From NCBI GenBank assembly GCA_902788035.1, contig CADAIL010000015.1, positions 1 to 52,349 on the forward strand: a DNA stretch of 52,349 nucleotides. The letters run 5' to 3'. This DNA comes from an uncultured Lachnospiraceae bacterium. GTDB lineage: Bacteria > Bacillota > Clostridia > Lachnospirales > Lachnospiraceae. Positions 25,080 to 34,368 of the stretch are shown piece after piece (the first letter of the stretch is position 1; the number at the start of each line of letters is the position of its first letter). Below the pieces are notes generated by a model. The model saw nothing but the letters and a program-made list of their open reading frames with translations, was not told where the DNA came from and searched no databases. A program made the translations under genes and the position numbers.

Positions 25080-25544
25080 ATGAAAGTATCACGTGATCAG
25101 ATCGTCGGCGCACTGATTGTTATCCTCGGTGTGTTCGTATTTGTCATGATTAGTTCTTATAAGGTTCCGTTTTCATTGGCGTACCCGGGACCGAAAGCCC
25201 TGCCCGGCCTGGCAGCCATCGGCTTCATCATATGCGGCGCAGGCATCTTTATTGAAGGGATGAAGAAGAAAGAAGAGGAGAAGGCCTATATGGTAAAAGA
25301 AGGCTGGATCCGTCTGGGCATCAATCTTCTCGCCCTTATGGCTTATGTACTTGCAATGAAATATGTAGGTTATTTCATCGCAACCCCGGTTTTCCTGTTC
25401 GGTCTCTGCACATGGTATGCAAAGGGATATGAGACAAAGCTCTGGCAGCGCATTCTTTTCGCGGCGGCTGTCACAGCTGTCATCTACCTGGTATACGTAA
25501 TGGCCTTCGGCTATCAGCTTCCGGCCGGTGAGCTTTTCGGTTAA
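25080..25544 (+). CDS. tctB: Tripartite tricarboxylate transporter, small membrane subunit
   Basis: A 154-residue protein with four hydrophobic segments (about 8-26, 36-55, 80-97 and 103-150). It has the TctB-type layout, including PGPKALPGLAAIGFIICGAGIF near 38-60 and a C-terminal LPAGELFG. It forms the permease with TctA. ATG 25080 follows GGAGG. The spacing to tctA is short (16 bp), so they are cotranscribed. Confidence 0.88.
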   Translation: MKVSRDQIVGALIVILGVFVFVMISSYKVPFSLAYPGPKALPGLAAIGFIICGAGIFIEGMKKKEEEKAYMVKEGWIRLGINLLALMAYVLAMKYVGYFIATPVFLFGLCTWYAKGYETKLWQRILFAAAVTAVIYLVYVMAFGYQLPAGELFG

Positions 25545-25560
25545 AGGAGGGGGAGAAGAC

Positions 25561-27054
25561 ATGGCACAATATGCATCTTATATAATTGCTCAGCTTACAA
25601 ATCCGCTGTCGCTCATTCTCCTTCTGGCCGGCAACGTGATCGGTATGATCTTCGGCGCGATTCCCGGTCTCAACGGAACCATGGCTGTTATGCTTTTCAT
25701 GCCGCTCACTTTCGGCATGGAAACAGGACCGGCTATCGTATTTCTTCTGTCACTGTGGATCGGCGGCTGCTCCGGCGGTTTCATCGGATCCGTACTTCTC
25801 GGCATCCCGGGCTCCCCGTCATCTGTTGCAACCTGCTTTGACGGCCACCCGATGGCTAAAAAAGGGCAGGCTGGCAGGGCTCTTGCAATCGGTATGGTCG
25901 CATCCTGCATCGGTACAGCAGGCAGCGCCATCGCAGGCGCGTTCCTGGCACAGACGGTTGCGGATATTGCATTTGCAATCGGTCCGTGGGAATACTTCGG
26001 TCTCTGCTTTGTAGCCATCACAATGGTCCTGGCAATATCCAAGGGCAACATGCTGAAGGGTTTGACCAGCGCATGCATCGGTCTGCTCTTCGCATCCGTC
26101 GGCTTCTCACCGATTGACGCGCAGGCACGTTTCACATTTGACAACATGTACCTCATGGGCGGTCTGGGAATGACCACCGTTCTGATCGGTATTTTCGGTG
26201 TCGCCGCCATGGTAGAGGCTCACGCCAAGGGATTTGATCCGCTCCCGGAAGTCGACACAGGCATGATCAAGGGCATCGGCATCAAGCTGTCCGAAATCAG
26301 GGATAATATCGTAAATATCATTCGTTCATTCCTGATTGGTCTCGGCATCGGATTCCTGCCCGGTATGGGTGCAGGTCTCTCGAACCTGGTCGCTTACTCA
26401 GTCGCAAAGAACAACTCCAAGCATCCTGAGACGTTCGGTACCGGCAATCCGGAAGGCGTCTGGGCATCCGAGTGCTCGAACAATGCGTCCATCGGAGGTG
26501 CTATGATCCCGATGGCAGCTCTCGGTATTCCGGGCGACTCCGCTACAGCGCTCCTTATCGGCGCTCTGACCATCCACGGTCTTGAGATGGGACCGATGGT
26601 CTTCAGGAATTCAGGCGACATTGTCTACCTCATGTTCACGACAGTAGCGATCTGCGCGCTGGTGTGCTTCGTACTGCAGGCTCTCGGCATGAGAGTTTTC
26701 CCGCTGATTCTCAAGGTCCCGTATCACTTCATGTATCCGGCCCTCATCGTGATTTCTCTGATCAGCGCTTATGTAGACTCTTCAAGCCTTTACAAATGCG
26801 GAATGATGATTTTCTTCTGCATCGTCGGTCTCATCATGTCTTTCGGCGGGCTTCCGCAGTCTCCGCTGATTCTGGCTTTCATTCTTGGCCCGACACTTGA
26901 GAGCAATATGCTCAAGGCTTTCCAGAATACGGGAACGATCTCAACATTCTTCACAAGACCGCTGTCCTGCATTTTCATGATTATTGGTATAGCGTGCGTG
27001 TTCTCACCGATACTGAAGGCTGTATTTGCAAAAATTAAGGGAAAGAAAGCCTGA
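25561..27054 (+). CDS. tctA: Tripartite tricarboxylate transporter, large membrane subunit
   Basis: The 497-residue polytopic protein has both family repeats: GAIPGLNGTMAVMLFMPLTF near 32-52 and the second half GIGFLPGMGAGLSNLVAYSVAK near 265-286. GSVLLGIPGSPSSVATCFDGHPMAKKGQAGRAL and ASIGGAMIPMAALGIPGDSATALLIGAL are the two signature loops. It carries the acid across the membrane using an ion gradient. The start at 25561 follows AGGAGGGGG; the frame open from 25528 overlaps tctB. Confidence 0.94.
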   Translation: MAQYASYIIAQLTNPLSLILLLAGNVIGMIFGAIPGLNGTMAVMLFMPLTFGMETGPAIVFLLSLWIGGCSGGFIGSVLLGIPGSPSSVATCFDGHPMAKKGQAGRALAIGMVASCIGTAGSAIAGAFLAQTVADIAFAIGPWEYFGLCFVAITMVLAISKGNMLKGLTSACIGLLFASVGFSPIDAQARFTFDNMYLMGGLGMTTVLIGIFGVAAMVEAHAKGFDPLPEVDTGMIKGIGIKLSEIRDNIVNIIRSFLIGLGIGFLPGMGAGLSNLVAYSVAKNNSKHPETFGTGNPEGVWASECSNNASIGGAMIPMAALGIPGDSATALLIGALTIHGLEMGPMVFRNSGDIVYLMFTTVAICALVCFVLQALGMRVFPLILKVPYHFMYPALIVISLISAYVDSSSLYKCGMMIFFCIVGLIMSFGGLPQSPLILAFILGPTLESNMLKAFQNTGTISTFFTRPLSCIFMIIGIACVFSPILKAVFAKIKGKKA

Positions 27055-27071
27055 TAGAAAGAGAGGTAACT

Positions 27072-27908
27072 ATGGCATTCAGATGTTCAAAGGCGCTTCC
27101 GCACCCTGTTGAAACACTTGTAAGCGAGCCCTGGACGATCGCTGTAAAGCCGTTCCAGGTATCCCCGCAGACCTACTATGTGTCGGGACAAAAATGGGTC
27201 GGAGCCTACCTGATTGACACAGGCGACGGGCTGATTCTTATTGACACGGCAATTCCGGAATCTGTCTATCTGCTGGTCGATTCGATTTATCAGCTCGGAT
27301 ACAAGCCGACGGATATCAAGAAGATCCTGATCAGCCACGCGCATTTTGATCACATGGGCGCAGCTATGGCCATGAAGCAGCTGACGGGCGCTCCGCTCTA
27401 CATCTCGAAAGAGGACGCGGCTTTCATTGAAGCGTGCGAGGAGGAGACATATATTCCGGATTCGGGATCGCATGTACAGCACATCGACAAGTTTGATTAT
27501 TTTTATGACGATGACACTCGCATCGAGCTCGGAAACATAAGCATCCGCACGATGCTGACTCCCGGCCACACGATCGGCTGCACAAGTTTCTTCTGGGAGG
27601 AGAAGAATCCTGTGACAGGAGACGTCTATACGGTGGCTATGCACGGCGGTGTAGGTGCAAATACAATGAACGACGAGTATTATTCCACCTCGAAGTATCT
27701 GACACCGGATCTTCGCGACCGATTCTTCGCGGACGCGGACAAGGTGGCAGGAATCCATGTTGACATTGCCCTTCCGTCCCATCCGAATCAGATTGAGATT
27801 ATGGACAAGGCAGGTACCTATACTCATGAGTCACAGCCATATCTTGATGCGACCGTGTGGGCAGACTTTGTGAGGGAGAGAGTGCGTCAGGTGAAGGTAT
27901 TGATGTGA
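27072..27908 (+). CDS. Metallo-beta-lactamase-fold hydrolase
   Basis: The zinc-binding motif HAHFDH (residues 89-94) is followed by TPGHTIGCTSFFWE near 162 and a third His in ALPSHPNQ near 240. This subclass-B3-like pattern is shared with many esterases and lactonases, so antibiotic hydrolysis should not be assumed. It lies 17 bp behind tctA with AGAGAGG before its ATG. It probably hydrolyses an ester or lactone linked to the imported acid. No signal peptide is seen. Confidence 0.85.
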   Translation: MAFRCSKALPHPVETLVSEPWTIAVKPFQVSPQTYYVSGQKWVGAYLIDTGDGLILIDTAIPESVYLLVDSIYQLGYKPTDIKKILISHAHFDHMGAAMAMKQLTGAPLYISKEDAAFIEACEEETYIPDSGSHVQHIDKFDYFYDDDTRIELGNISIRTMLTPGHTIGCTSFFWEEKNPVTGDVYTVAMHGGVGANTMNDEYYSTSKYLTPDLRDRFFADADKVAGIHVDIALPSHPNQIEIMDKAGTYTHESQPYLDATVWADFVRERVRQVKVLM

Positions 27909-28118
27909 GATTTGATTTGGATTATGTCAGCCGTCACAGACATGAATCTTGAGATTAGTCTTGCAATCGAAAATGCATTCTTGTGTGAAGTCAGCCATTT
28001 GGGGATGGCGGCTCAAGGATAAGTGGGATTCCACATTGGGGACCTAGTGCAACTCTTTAAATGACGGATTGAGACTGCCTCCTTCTAGTTTCCGCCAATG
28101 TGATCCATATATGAGCCA

Positions 28119-28144
28119 GAACAGCCGGCGAGAGCCGGCTGTTC
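28119..28144. terminator. Hairpin between convergent transcription units
   Basis: GAACAGCCGGC-GAGA-GCCGGCTGTTC is a perfect 11-bp stem with a GNRA loop between the MBL-fold and acetyltransferase genes. No strong T-run is present on either strand. The gap from 27909 holds nothing else I recognise. Confidence 0.6.
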
Positions 28145-28166
28145 GTAGATAATATGTAAATGATTA

Positions 28167-28781
28167 TTATGTCAGATTTTCCCAGTCTATTCGCTCGTTT
28201 TTATAGAAATACTCATGATCATGCTCGGAGACTTCGCGGAGTACACGGCATGGATTTCCGACTGCCACAACGTTGTCCGGGATATCTTTAGTGACGATGC
28301 TGCCTGCACCGATTACTGTGTTCTTACCAATTTTGACACCGGGCAGGATGATGACTCCCGCGCAGATCCAGGCATTTTCACCGATGTAGACATCTTTGTT
28401 GTACTGTAGCCCGCGGCCGCGGAGCTCAGGGTCAATTGGGTGGTTGGCCGTTGTGATCGTGACATTCGGGCCGAACATGACCTTGTCCCCGACATATATG
28501 TGGCCGTCATCGACCAGAGTCAGGTTGAAATTGGCATACACATTGGAGCCGAGGTGGAGGTTGTGGCCGCCCCAATTTGCACGGAAAGGAAGCTCGATGT
28601 ATGAGTTCTCGCCGCACTCGGCAAAGACCTCGTGCATGTACTGCTGCTTTTTTTCGTAGTCGGATGTCTTCAGCTGGTTGAATTCCCAGAGCCTGTCCTG
28701 GTACGGGACCTGCTCATTCATGATTTCGGGATCGGCGGGATCATAGATCAGGCCTTTGACCATGCGTTCGTACTGTGTCAT
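28167..28781 (-). CDS. Maltose/galactoside O-acetyltransferase family protein
   Basis: A 204-residue left-handed beta-helix acetyltransferase. The N-terminal maltose-acetyltransferase segment (YERMVKGLIYDPADPEI) is followed by hexapeptide repeats from about residue 70. TTANHPID near 110-117 holds the catalytic His, and the C-terminus GAGSIVTKDIPDNVVAVGNPCRVLREV is typical. It transfers acetyl from CoA to a sugar hydroxyl, probably for detoxification; the sugar is unknown. It is monocistronic. Confidence 0.9.
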   Translation of the reverse strand: MTQYERMVKGLIYDPADPEIMNEQVPYQDRLWEFNQLKTSDYEKKQQYMHEVFAECGENSYIELPFRANWGGHNLHLGSNVYANFNLTLVDDGHIYVGDKVMFGPNVTITTANHPIDPELRGRGLQYNKDVYIGENAWICAGVIILPGVKIGKNTVIGAGSIVTKDIPDNVVAVGNPCRVLREVSEHDHEYFYKNERIDWENLT

Positions 28782-29058
28782 AGTGGTTTCCTTTCGGTTT
28801 GTGTGGGGCAGGGTAGCGCAAGAGATGTCATCTTGAAATTATTTCAGATGGAGGGTTGTTGAATCTCACACCAAAGTTTCGTGAGAGTATTTATGCAAAC
28901 ACCTTCGTTATGTGAGCGTATTTTTGTAAATCTGCTTGCTGTGCATCTCCCTGTAGATATGTGAATTTTTATAATTATAATTCATTATCCGGAAGCATGG
29001 CAAGAAGATAGCGAGCCTGAGTTTTGTATACTGACTTTAAAAAAGAATTGTTACCAGA

Positions 29059-29064
29059 TATAAT
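29059..29064 (+). promoter_or_regulatory. Candidate -10 box before the threonine aldolase gene
   Basis: TATAAT lies 60 bp before the ATG at 29125. CTGACT at 29031 is too far to be a standard -35. The 28782-29058 region is AT-rich and I see nothing else in it. Confidence 0.35.
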
Positions 29065-29124
29065 GTCGCTATCAGAATAAGACTATCTGGCAGGCAACTG
29101 TCAATGGAAGTATGGAGGAACACA

Positions 29125-30150
29125 ATGATCTCATTTCAGAGCGACTATATATGTGGTGCCCACCCGGAAATCCTCAAAAGATTTGCGGAGACGAACATGG
29201 AGTGCCTGCCCGGCTACGGCAGCGATGTGTACTGTGAGAGGGCGGCAGAGAAGATTAAAAAGGCCATAGGCAAAGACGTACAGGTCGAATTTCTTGTCGG
29301 TGGGACTCAGACAAATGCAGTTGTTATATCCACAATGCTCGCGGATCATGAGGGTGTCGTTGCTGCAAAAAGCGGACATATCAGTGTGCATGAGGCTGGA
29401 GCAATTGAGTATAACGGTCATGAGGTCCTGACGATCGGCCAGAAAAACGGGAAGATAAACGCGGAAGAGCTGGACAAATATATAGCTGATTTTTACGCAG
29501 ATGAAAGCTATGAGCACATGACCTTCCCGGGTATGGTCTATATTTCCCACCCGACAGAGTATGGAACTCTCTATACAAAGGCTGAGCTGATGAAGATTTC
29601 AGAAGTATGTCGCAAGTATGATATTCCTCTCTACATGGACGGAGCTCGCCTCGGCTACGGGCTCATGAGCCAGGATACCGACGTGTCGCTGCAGGATATA
29701 GCGGATCTGTGCGATGTTTTCTACATCGGCGGTACAAAGGTCGGCGCCCTGTGCGGCGAGGCGGTCGTCTTCACCAGGGGCAACAAACCGAAACACTTCC
29801 TCACATCGGTTAAAAAGCGCGGCGCGCTGCTGGCCAAAGGAAGGGTGCTTGGGATCCAGTTCGACACGCTTTTTACAGATGACCTGTATTTTAAAATCAG
29901 CAGGCATGCCATTGATATGGCGGAGAAGCTGAAGTCAATTATCAGAGCACATGGTATTGAGTTCTACATTGATTCGCCTACCAATCAGCAGTTCATCGTG
30001 CTTGAGAACCGGATGATGGAGAGACTTGCCGGGGAGGTGGCCTTCAATGTCTGGGAAAGAATAGATGACAAACATTCAGTGATTCGACTCGCAACGAGCT
30101 GGTCCACGACAGAAGAGGACCTGCGGGCGTTGGACGAGATCCTGCAGTGA
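29125..30150 (+). CDS. ltaE: Low-specificity L-threonine aldolase-type PLP enzyme
   Basis: The 341-residue protein has the fold-type I pattern of threonine aldolases: GYGSDVYCERAAEKI near 30, FLVGGTQTNAVVIS, ISVHEAGAIEYNGHEVLT, MDGARLGYGL (cofactor Asp) and FYIGGTKVGALCGE with the PLP lysine near 204. It cleaves threonine or allo-threonine to glycine and acetaldehyde, though relatives act on other beta-hydroxy amino acids. I chose ATG 29125 because GGAGG lies 6 bp upstream; the frame from 29104 lacks a site. The LarA-like gene follows after 83 bp. Confidence 0.88.
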   Translation: MISFQSDYICGAHPEILKRFAETNMECLPGYGSDVYCERAAEKIKKAIGKDVQVEFLVGGTQTNAVVISTMLADHEGVVAAKSGHISVHEAGAIEYNGHEVLTIGQKNGKINAEELDKYIADFYADESYEHMTFPGMVYISHPTEYGTLYTKAELMKISEVCRKYDIPLYMDGARLGYGLMSQDTDVSLQDIADLCDVFYIGGTKVGALCGEAVVFTRGNKPKHFLTSVKKRGALLAKGRVLGIQFDTLFTDDLYFKISRHAIDMAEKLKSIIRAHGIEFYIDSPTNQQFIVLENRMMERLAGEVAFNVWERIDDKHSVIRLATSWSTTEEDLRALDEILQ

Positions 30151-30233
30151 ATTGTGAGACTGTCCCAAAGAACGCTGAGACAATCTTGATAACACACATT
30201 AACACACATATTGACTGAGAAAGGATATCTGAC

Positions 30234-31529
30234 ATGGAGATAAAGAAAGGTGGTAATGTTTCACGGATGCTGGAAGGCATCCCGATTCCGGATATGTTCC
30301 GGGCGGAGCAGGCATTTGACAAGAGCCACATCGAGCCGTCCGAGATTCCGTCGATTGTCCGGAAAGAACTCTCCCGGCCGGAAATTGCGGATACGATCCA
30401 GCCCGGCATGAGCATTGCGATTACCGCCGGAAGCAGGGGTGTTGCAAATGTCGACACCATCACCCGCGCCATCGTCGACTTCTGCAAAGAGCGCGGGGCG
30501 GAACCTTTTATTGTGCCTGCCATGGGCAGCCACGGCGGGGCAACGGCGGAAGGACAGGCTCAACTGCTTGAGGGATATGGAATCACTGCCGAGACCATGG
30601 GCTGTCCGGTCAGGTCGTCCATGGAAACGGTCCTCCTTGGATATTCGGAGTTCGGCAAGCCTGTCTACCAGGATAAGAATGCTCATGAAGCTGATGGAAT
30701 CATCGTCTCCTGCCGCATCAAACCTCACAATGCGTTCCGCGGGACGTACGAGAGTGGCATTTGCAAAATGATGGTCGTCGGTCTCGGCAAGCAGAAGGGC
30801 GCAGAGAGCGTTCACAGCGACGGCCTCGGGAACATGGCAAGGAACCTGCCTGCCAATGCCAGGGTCGTGCTGGAGAATTCGAATATTTTATTTGCAATAC
30901 CGACAATTGAAAATGCTTACGACGAGACCGCTCTCATAGAAGCGGTTCCTAAAGACCGGATAATGAAAAGAGAGCCGGAGCTGCTGCAATTTGCATTTAA
31001 GAACATGCCGAGCATTCTAGTCGGAGAGGCGGATGTCCTGATCGTGGACAGCATGGGGAAGAATTACAGCGGGACCGGCGTGGATCCCAACATATCAGGG
31101 ACGTGGTCCACAGAGTTCGGTAAAGGCGGGCTCAAGGTTAAGAGGACCTGCTTCCTTGATCTTACGGACTGTTCTCACGGTAATGCAAATGGCATGGGGC
31201 TCGCCGATTTTATCACCAAGAGGATGTTCGACAAGCTCGACCCGGAGATGATTTATCCGAACTGCTTCACGAGCACTGTCATCCGCTCCGGCATGATGCC
31301 CCCGGTGGTTGCTACCGATAAAGAGGCAATTCAGGCGTGCATCCTGACAGCCAATCAGATTGATAAAAAGAGACCGAGGATCGTGCGGATAAAGAACACA
31401 CTGCATGTCGGGCGGATCATGCTCTCCGAAGTCTACTATGAGGATGTTGTGGCGGGCAAGTATCCTGGGCTTACCGCGCTGGATGAGCCTGCGCCGCTTG
31501 TGTTCGACGAGGATGAGAATCTGTTGTAG
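30234..31529 (+). CDS. LarA-like (DUF2088) protein, putative 2-hydroxyacid racemase/epimerase
   Basis: A 431-residue protein. The pattern GIPIPDMFRAEQAFD, SIAITAGSRGVAN, EPFIVPAMGSHGGATAEGQ, GCPVRSSMETVLLG, RIKPHNAFRGTYESGICKM and GKNYSGTGVDPNI matches a long branch of the lactate-racemase N-terminal family. Well-studied LarA enzymes use a nickel-pincer nucleotide made by LarB, LarC and LarE, none of which is in the window, and substrate varies within the family. The start could be ATG 30234 or ATG 30267, the latter with AAAGGTGG before it and closer to the conserved region. It may share a transcript with the threonine aldolase gene. Confidence 0.75.
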   Translation: MEIKKGGNVSRMLEGIPIPDMFRAEQAFDKSHIEPSEIPSIVRKELSRPEIADTIQPGMSIAITAGSRGVANVDTITRAIVDFCKERGAEPFIVPAMGSHGGATAEGQAQLLEGYGITAETMGCPVRSSMETVLLGYSEFGKPVYQDKNAHEADGIIVSCRIKPHNAFRGTYESGICKMMVVGLGKQKGAESVHSDGLGNMARNLPANARVVLENSNILFAIPTIENAYDETALIEAVPKDRIMKREPELLQFAFKNMPSILVGEADVLIVDSMGKNYSGTGVDPNISGTWSTEFGKGGLKVKRTCFLDLTDCSHGNANGMGLADFITKRMFDKLDPEMIYPNCFTSTVIRSGMMPPVVATDKEAIQACILTANQIDKKRPRIVRIKNTLHVGRIMLSEVYYEDVVAGKYPGLTALDEPAPLVFDEDENLL

Positions 31530-31540
31530 AAGGGACTTAG

Positions 31541-31570
31541 GGCTGCCGCACTATTGCGGCAGCCTCTTAT
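31541..31570 (+). terminator. Terminator hairpin after the LarA-like gene
   Basis: GGCTGCCGCA-CTAT-TGCGGCAGCC followed by TCTT. Nearly the same stem is used at 44626 and 49602. A lone half of a GGCAGTC repeat (TGACTGCCCG) follows at about 31612. Confidence 0.65.
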
Positions 31571-31664
31571 GCTGAGTGGTGGCGGTCGTCAAGGTTTAAA
31601 ACGCCGCTTTATGACTGCCCGCGTGGTATAGAAGCATTATGCGCCATCATCTCAAAACAATTAT

Positions 31665-32396
31665 TTAGTCTAAGATTCTTCCATCGCGGGAAATCGTCAC
31701 AACCTGCCACGGAATAAACTTGCCACTGCTTCGCAGCGCGTTCTCTGCCGCGCGCTGAAGCCCGCCGCAGCACGGCACTTCCATTCGAACGATTGTCACG
31801 CTCTTAATATCATTGTCCCTGATGATCTCAGTCAGCTTGTCAGTGTAATCCACGGCGTCCAGCTTCGGGCAACCGATAATTGTGATTTTGCCTCTCATGA
31901 AATCCTCATGCATGTTGGCATAGGCGTATGCTGTGCAGTCGGCCGCAATCAATAACTTTGCCCCGTCGAAGAACGGCGCGCGGGGCGGCACCAGCTTGAT
32001 CTGGCACGGCCACTGTCCAAGTCGGGAGACACCTCTTGCCGGGCTGACCTGAGTATTCTCCGTGTCATTCTGTCTAAACTGCATCATCTTTGATCCGGGA
32101 CACGCTGTCCCGTGCTCATGCTTCATCTCACTCATTTTTTCTCTCCTCTTAATTTCAGCTTCTTTCTTTGCTATGTTCACAGCTTCTTCGTCATACGCCG
32201 GGGCTTCTCTTTCTTCAAATGTAATCGCCCCCGTCGGACAATTCGGCAGACAGTCGCCAAACCCGTCGCAGAAGTCCTCGCGCATGAGTTTAGCCTTGCC
32301 GTCCACGATTTCAATCGCACCTTCATGGCAGGCTTCGGCGCAGAGACCGCAGCCGTTGCATTTTTCTTCATCTATGTGGATGATTTTTCGAATCAT
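31665..32396 (-). CDS. 4Fe-4S dicluster ferredoxin-like protein
   Basis: The N-terminus has one regular cluster motif, CNGCGLCAEACHEG near 14-27, and a second of altered spacing, CDGFGDCLPNCPTG near 43-56. A linker rich in Lys/Glu leads to a C-terminal domain of about 110 residues with LLIAADCTAYAYAN, IIGCPKLDA and VPCCGGL, which may hold another metal site. Similar proteins occur next to Crp/Fnr regulators and hybrid-cluster protein genes in anaerobes, pointing to redox or nitrosative stress; no hcp is present here. It is divergent from the Crp/Fnr gene across 284 bp with a palindromic site. Confidence 0.82.
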   Translation of the reverse strand: MIRKIIHIDEEKCNGCGLCAEACHEGAIEIVDGKAKLMREDFCDGFGDCLPNCPTGAITFEEREAPAYDEEAVNIAKKEAEIKRREKMSEMKHEHGTACPGSKMMQFRQNDTENTQVSPARGVSRLGQWPCQIKLVPPRAPFFDGAKLLIAADCTAYAYANMHEDFMRGKITIIGCPKLDAVDYTDKLTEIIRDNDIKSVTIVRMEVPCCGGLQRAAENALRSSGKFIPWQVVTISRDGRILD

Positions 32397-32453
32397 AGCT
32401 TTATCCTCCTTGGTTGTGATGGGTTCATTATAGCGGCTTTTATTTGTAAAAAC

Positions 32454-32469
32454 TGTATCTGTGGATACA
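32454..32469. promoter_or_regulatory. Candidate Crp/Fnr-family operator
   Basis: TGTATC-TGTG-GATACA is a perfect inverted repeat in the divergent region, 58 bp upstream of the 4Fe-4S gene start. Its length and spacing suit a Crp/Fnr dimer. The rest of the gap to 32680 has no recognisable element. Confidence 0.6.
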
Positions 32470-32680
32470 TTTTCGTAGATTTCTTGTATAATTAATGCAG
32501 AGTTAAGTAATAAAGAAACTAATGAAAGTGAAAAGTCTACGTATTTCAGCCATGTGGGGAGGGGCTCGGACCTGTTAAGTGTAACTGAGATAAATCGGAG
32601 AAGAGGGTGCCTGAACGCTTGGTGTGGAATGCGAAGAACGCCTATAATTAATAAATAGATTACTGGAAAGGCAGATAATT

Positions 32681-33352
32681 ATGGAATACTCTGTTCTTGA
32701 AAAAAGCGTCTTGTTTACAGGTGTCCCGGCAGCTGAACTGCTTGAGACCTTAACAACTGTTCCGCATCGTATTCAAACATACGGGAAGGGCGAAACGATA
32801 TTTTATTCGATGGAAGATGCAACAAGAATCGGCTTGATTTTAGATGGGAGCGTGCAGGCACAAAAGCTGTTTCCGAACGGGAGCCAGATTAACGTTTCCG
32901 TGCGGAAGAGGGGAGAGATGATTGGGCCTGCGGCTGCATTTGCACGAAATCAAAAGTATCCCTGTGACATTGTGTCGCTGGAACCTTCCACAATTATGAT
33001 GTTCAGCAGGGAAGATGTCCTTCGGCTCATGCAGAAAGATATTCGAATCATGAGAAATTTCATGGCCGAGCTTGCGACGGCGAGTTATATGCTGCAGCAG
33101 CGGCTGGAGCTGCTTTCTTACAGCGGGATTGCGCAGAAGGCGGCTTTTTATCTTTTGATTAAGTCAAGGCAGAGCGGCAAGACTGAAATCAAAATTCCCG
33201 GATCGGTCACGAGCTGGGCGATGAGCATGAATGTTTCGCGGCCTTCGCTTCACAGGGAGCTTAGGAAGCTCGAGGCAGAGGGAATCATTTCGTATAAGCC
33301 GCCGATTATTCAGATCAATGATTTTGAGGCGCTGGAGGAGGTGCTTGGGTGA
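32681..33352 (+). CDS. Crp/Fnr-family transcriptional regulator
   Basis: A 223-residue protein with an N-terminal cyclic-nucleotide-binding beta-barrel (about 10-120), a long dimer helix and a C-terminal HTH (TSWAMSMNVSRPSLHRELRKLEAEG near 180-205). The N-terminal Cys cluster of Fnr is absent, so it is not an Fnr-type oxygen sensor by sequence. It probably binds the palindrome at 32454 and controls the divergent 4Fe-4S gene; the ligand is unknown. Confidence 0.88.
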   Translation: MEYSVLEKSVLFTGVPAAELLETLTTVPHRIQTYGKGETIFYSMEDATRIGLILDGSVQAQKLFPNGSQINVSVRKRGEMIGPAAAFARNQKYPCDIVSLEPSTIMMFSREDVLRLMQKDIRIMRNFMAELATASYMLQQRLELLSYSGIAQKAAFYLLIKSRQSGKTEIKIPGSVTSWAMSMNVSRPSLHRELRKLEAEGIISYKPPIIQINDFEALEEVLG

Positions 33353-33409
33353 TTGGGGACGATTCTTTTCGCGTAAAGTGTACAAAAGAAGGTGCATTGA
33401 CGCAGAACC

Positions 33410-33437
33410 TTGACACCGGAAACCCGAGTGCTAAAAT
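33410..33437 (+). promoter_or_regulatory. Probable promoter of the TSUP transporter gene
   Basis: TTGACA (33410-33415), 16 bp, TAAAAT (33432-33437). It leaves a leader of about 160 bases before the ATG at 33605. The leader has a GC-rich inverted stretch near 33490-33530 but no riboswitch I recognise. Confidence 0.5.
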
Positions 33438-33604
33438 GCATGATGTTGCTATGCCATTATAAGTCTCAGGCGAATCGTAGCCGCGTTATGGTGAAGGCGC
33501 TTCACGCTTTGTGCGGCGCGGCAGGAACGCTGAGGCCTTCTTGATGTATATTCGGCAGTCAGCTCACGCCTGACGATGCTCGAGTATGAGAGGACCGGTC
33601 TATC

Positions 33605-34360
33605 ATGCAGCTTACTCCAAAAATGTTTCTTATTGTATGCCCTATGCTATTCATCGCCGGACTGGTTGACGCGATCGGCGGCGGTGGAGGCCTTATCTCG
33701 CTCCCCGCGTATCTTTTCGCAGGGCTTCCCATTCATTACAGCATTGCCACGAACAAGCTGTCATCAACTTGCGGCACCAGTTTGGCGACGTTTCGCTTTA
33801 TAAAGCACAAGCTCGTCGATTTCAAGCTTGCGATTCCCGCTGTGATCTGCGCGATCCTCGGCTCCTCACTCGGAGCGCAGCTCTCCCTGCGTATGAGCGA
33901 CCGCGTGATGAGAAATGTGCTGTTCGTAGTGCTTCCGGTAGCTGCATTTTTTGTTCTCAATAAGGACCTCTTTAAAGACAGAGGCGGAGCGGTCGAAGAG
34001 AACCGGAGAACGTTCATTGTGGCAGCAGCTGCTGCCTTCATCATAGGAGTCTATGACGGATTTTACGGTCCGGGCACAGGGACATTCCTGATCATCGCGT
34101 TTACTGTATTTGCCAAAATGGGAATCACATCAGCAAATGCGCAGACCAAAGTCATCAATCTGACGACCAATATCACATCCCTCACAATCTTCCTGCTGCA
34201 CGGTCAGGTCATCATTCCTCTTGGAATTGCCGCTGCGCTCTGCAACATGGCAGGCAACTACATTGGAGCGGGTCTCGCGATGAACAAAGGATCGAAAATC
34301 GTCAGACCGGTCATCCTTCTTGACCTGGGTCTTCTTCTTTTCAAAATTATAGCTTCATGA
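33605..34360 (+). CDS. TSUP-family membrane transporter (TauE/SafE)
   Basis: The 251-residue protein has about eight hydrophobic segments. The family signatures are present in both halves: AGLVDAIGGGGGLISLPAYL near 18-37 and IGVYDGFYGPGTGTFLIIAF near 142-161, plus a NKLSSTCGTSLATFRFIKHK segment. TSUP proteins move sulfite, sulfonates or other small anions. Its occurrence 11 kb from asrABC is suggestive only. GAGAGGA lies about 10 bp before the ATG. Confidence 0.88.
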   Translation: MQLTPKMFLIVCPMLFIAGLVDAIGGGGGLISLPAYLFAGLPIHYSIATNKLSSTCGTSLATFRFIKHKLVDFKLAIPAVICAILGSSLGAQLSLRMSDRVMRNVLFVVLPVAAFFVLNKDLFKDRGGAVEENRRTFIVAAAAAFIIGVYDGFYGPGTGTFLIIAFTVFAKMGITSANAQTKVINLTTNITSLTIFLLHGQVIIPLGIAAALCNMAGNYIGAGLAMNKGSKIVRPVILLDLGLLLFKIIAS

Positions 34361-34368
34361 CGATTCGC

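Noticed and set aside
27072..27908. Beta-lactam resistance gene
   Set aside because: The HAHFDH and PGHT motifs are shared by many metallo-hydrolases. There is no signal peptide and the neighbourhood is organic-acid transport, so a resistance call is not supported.
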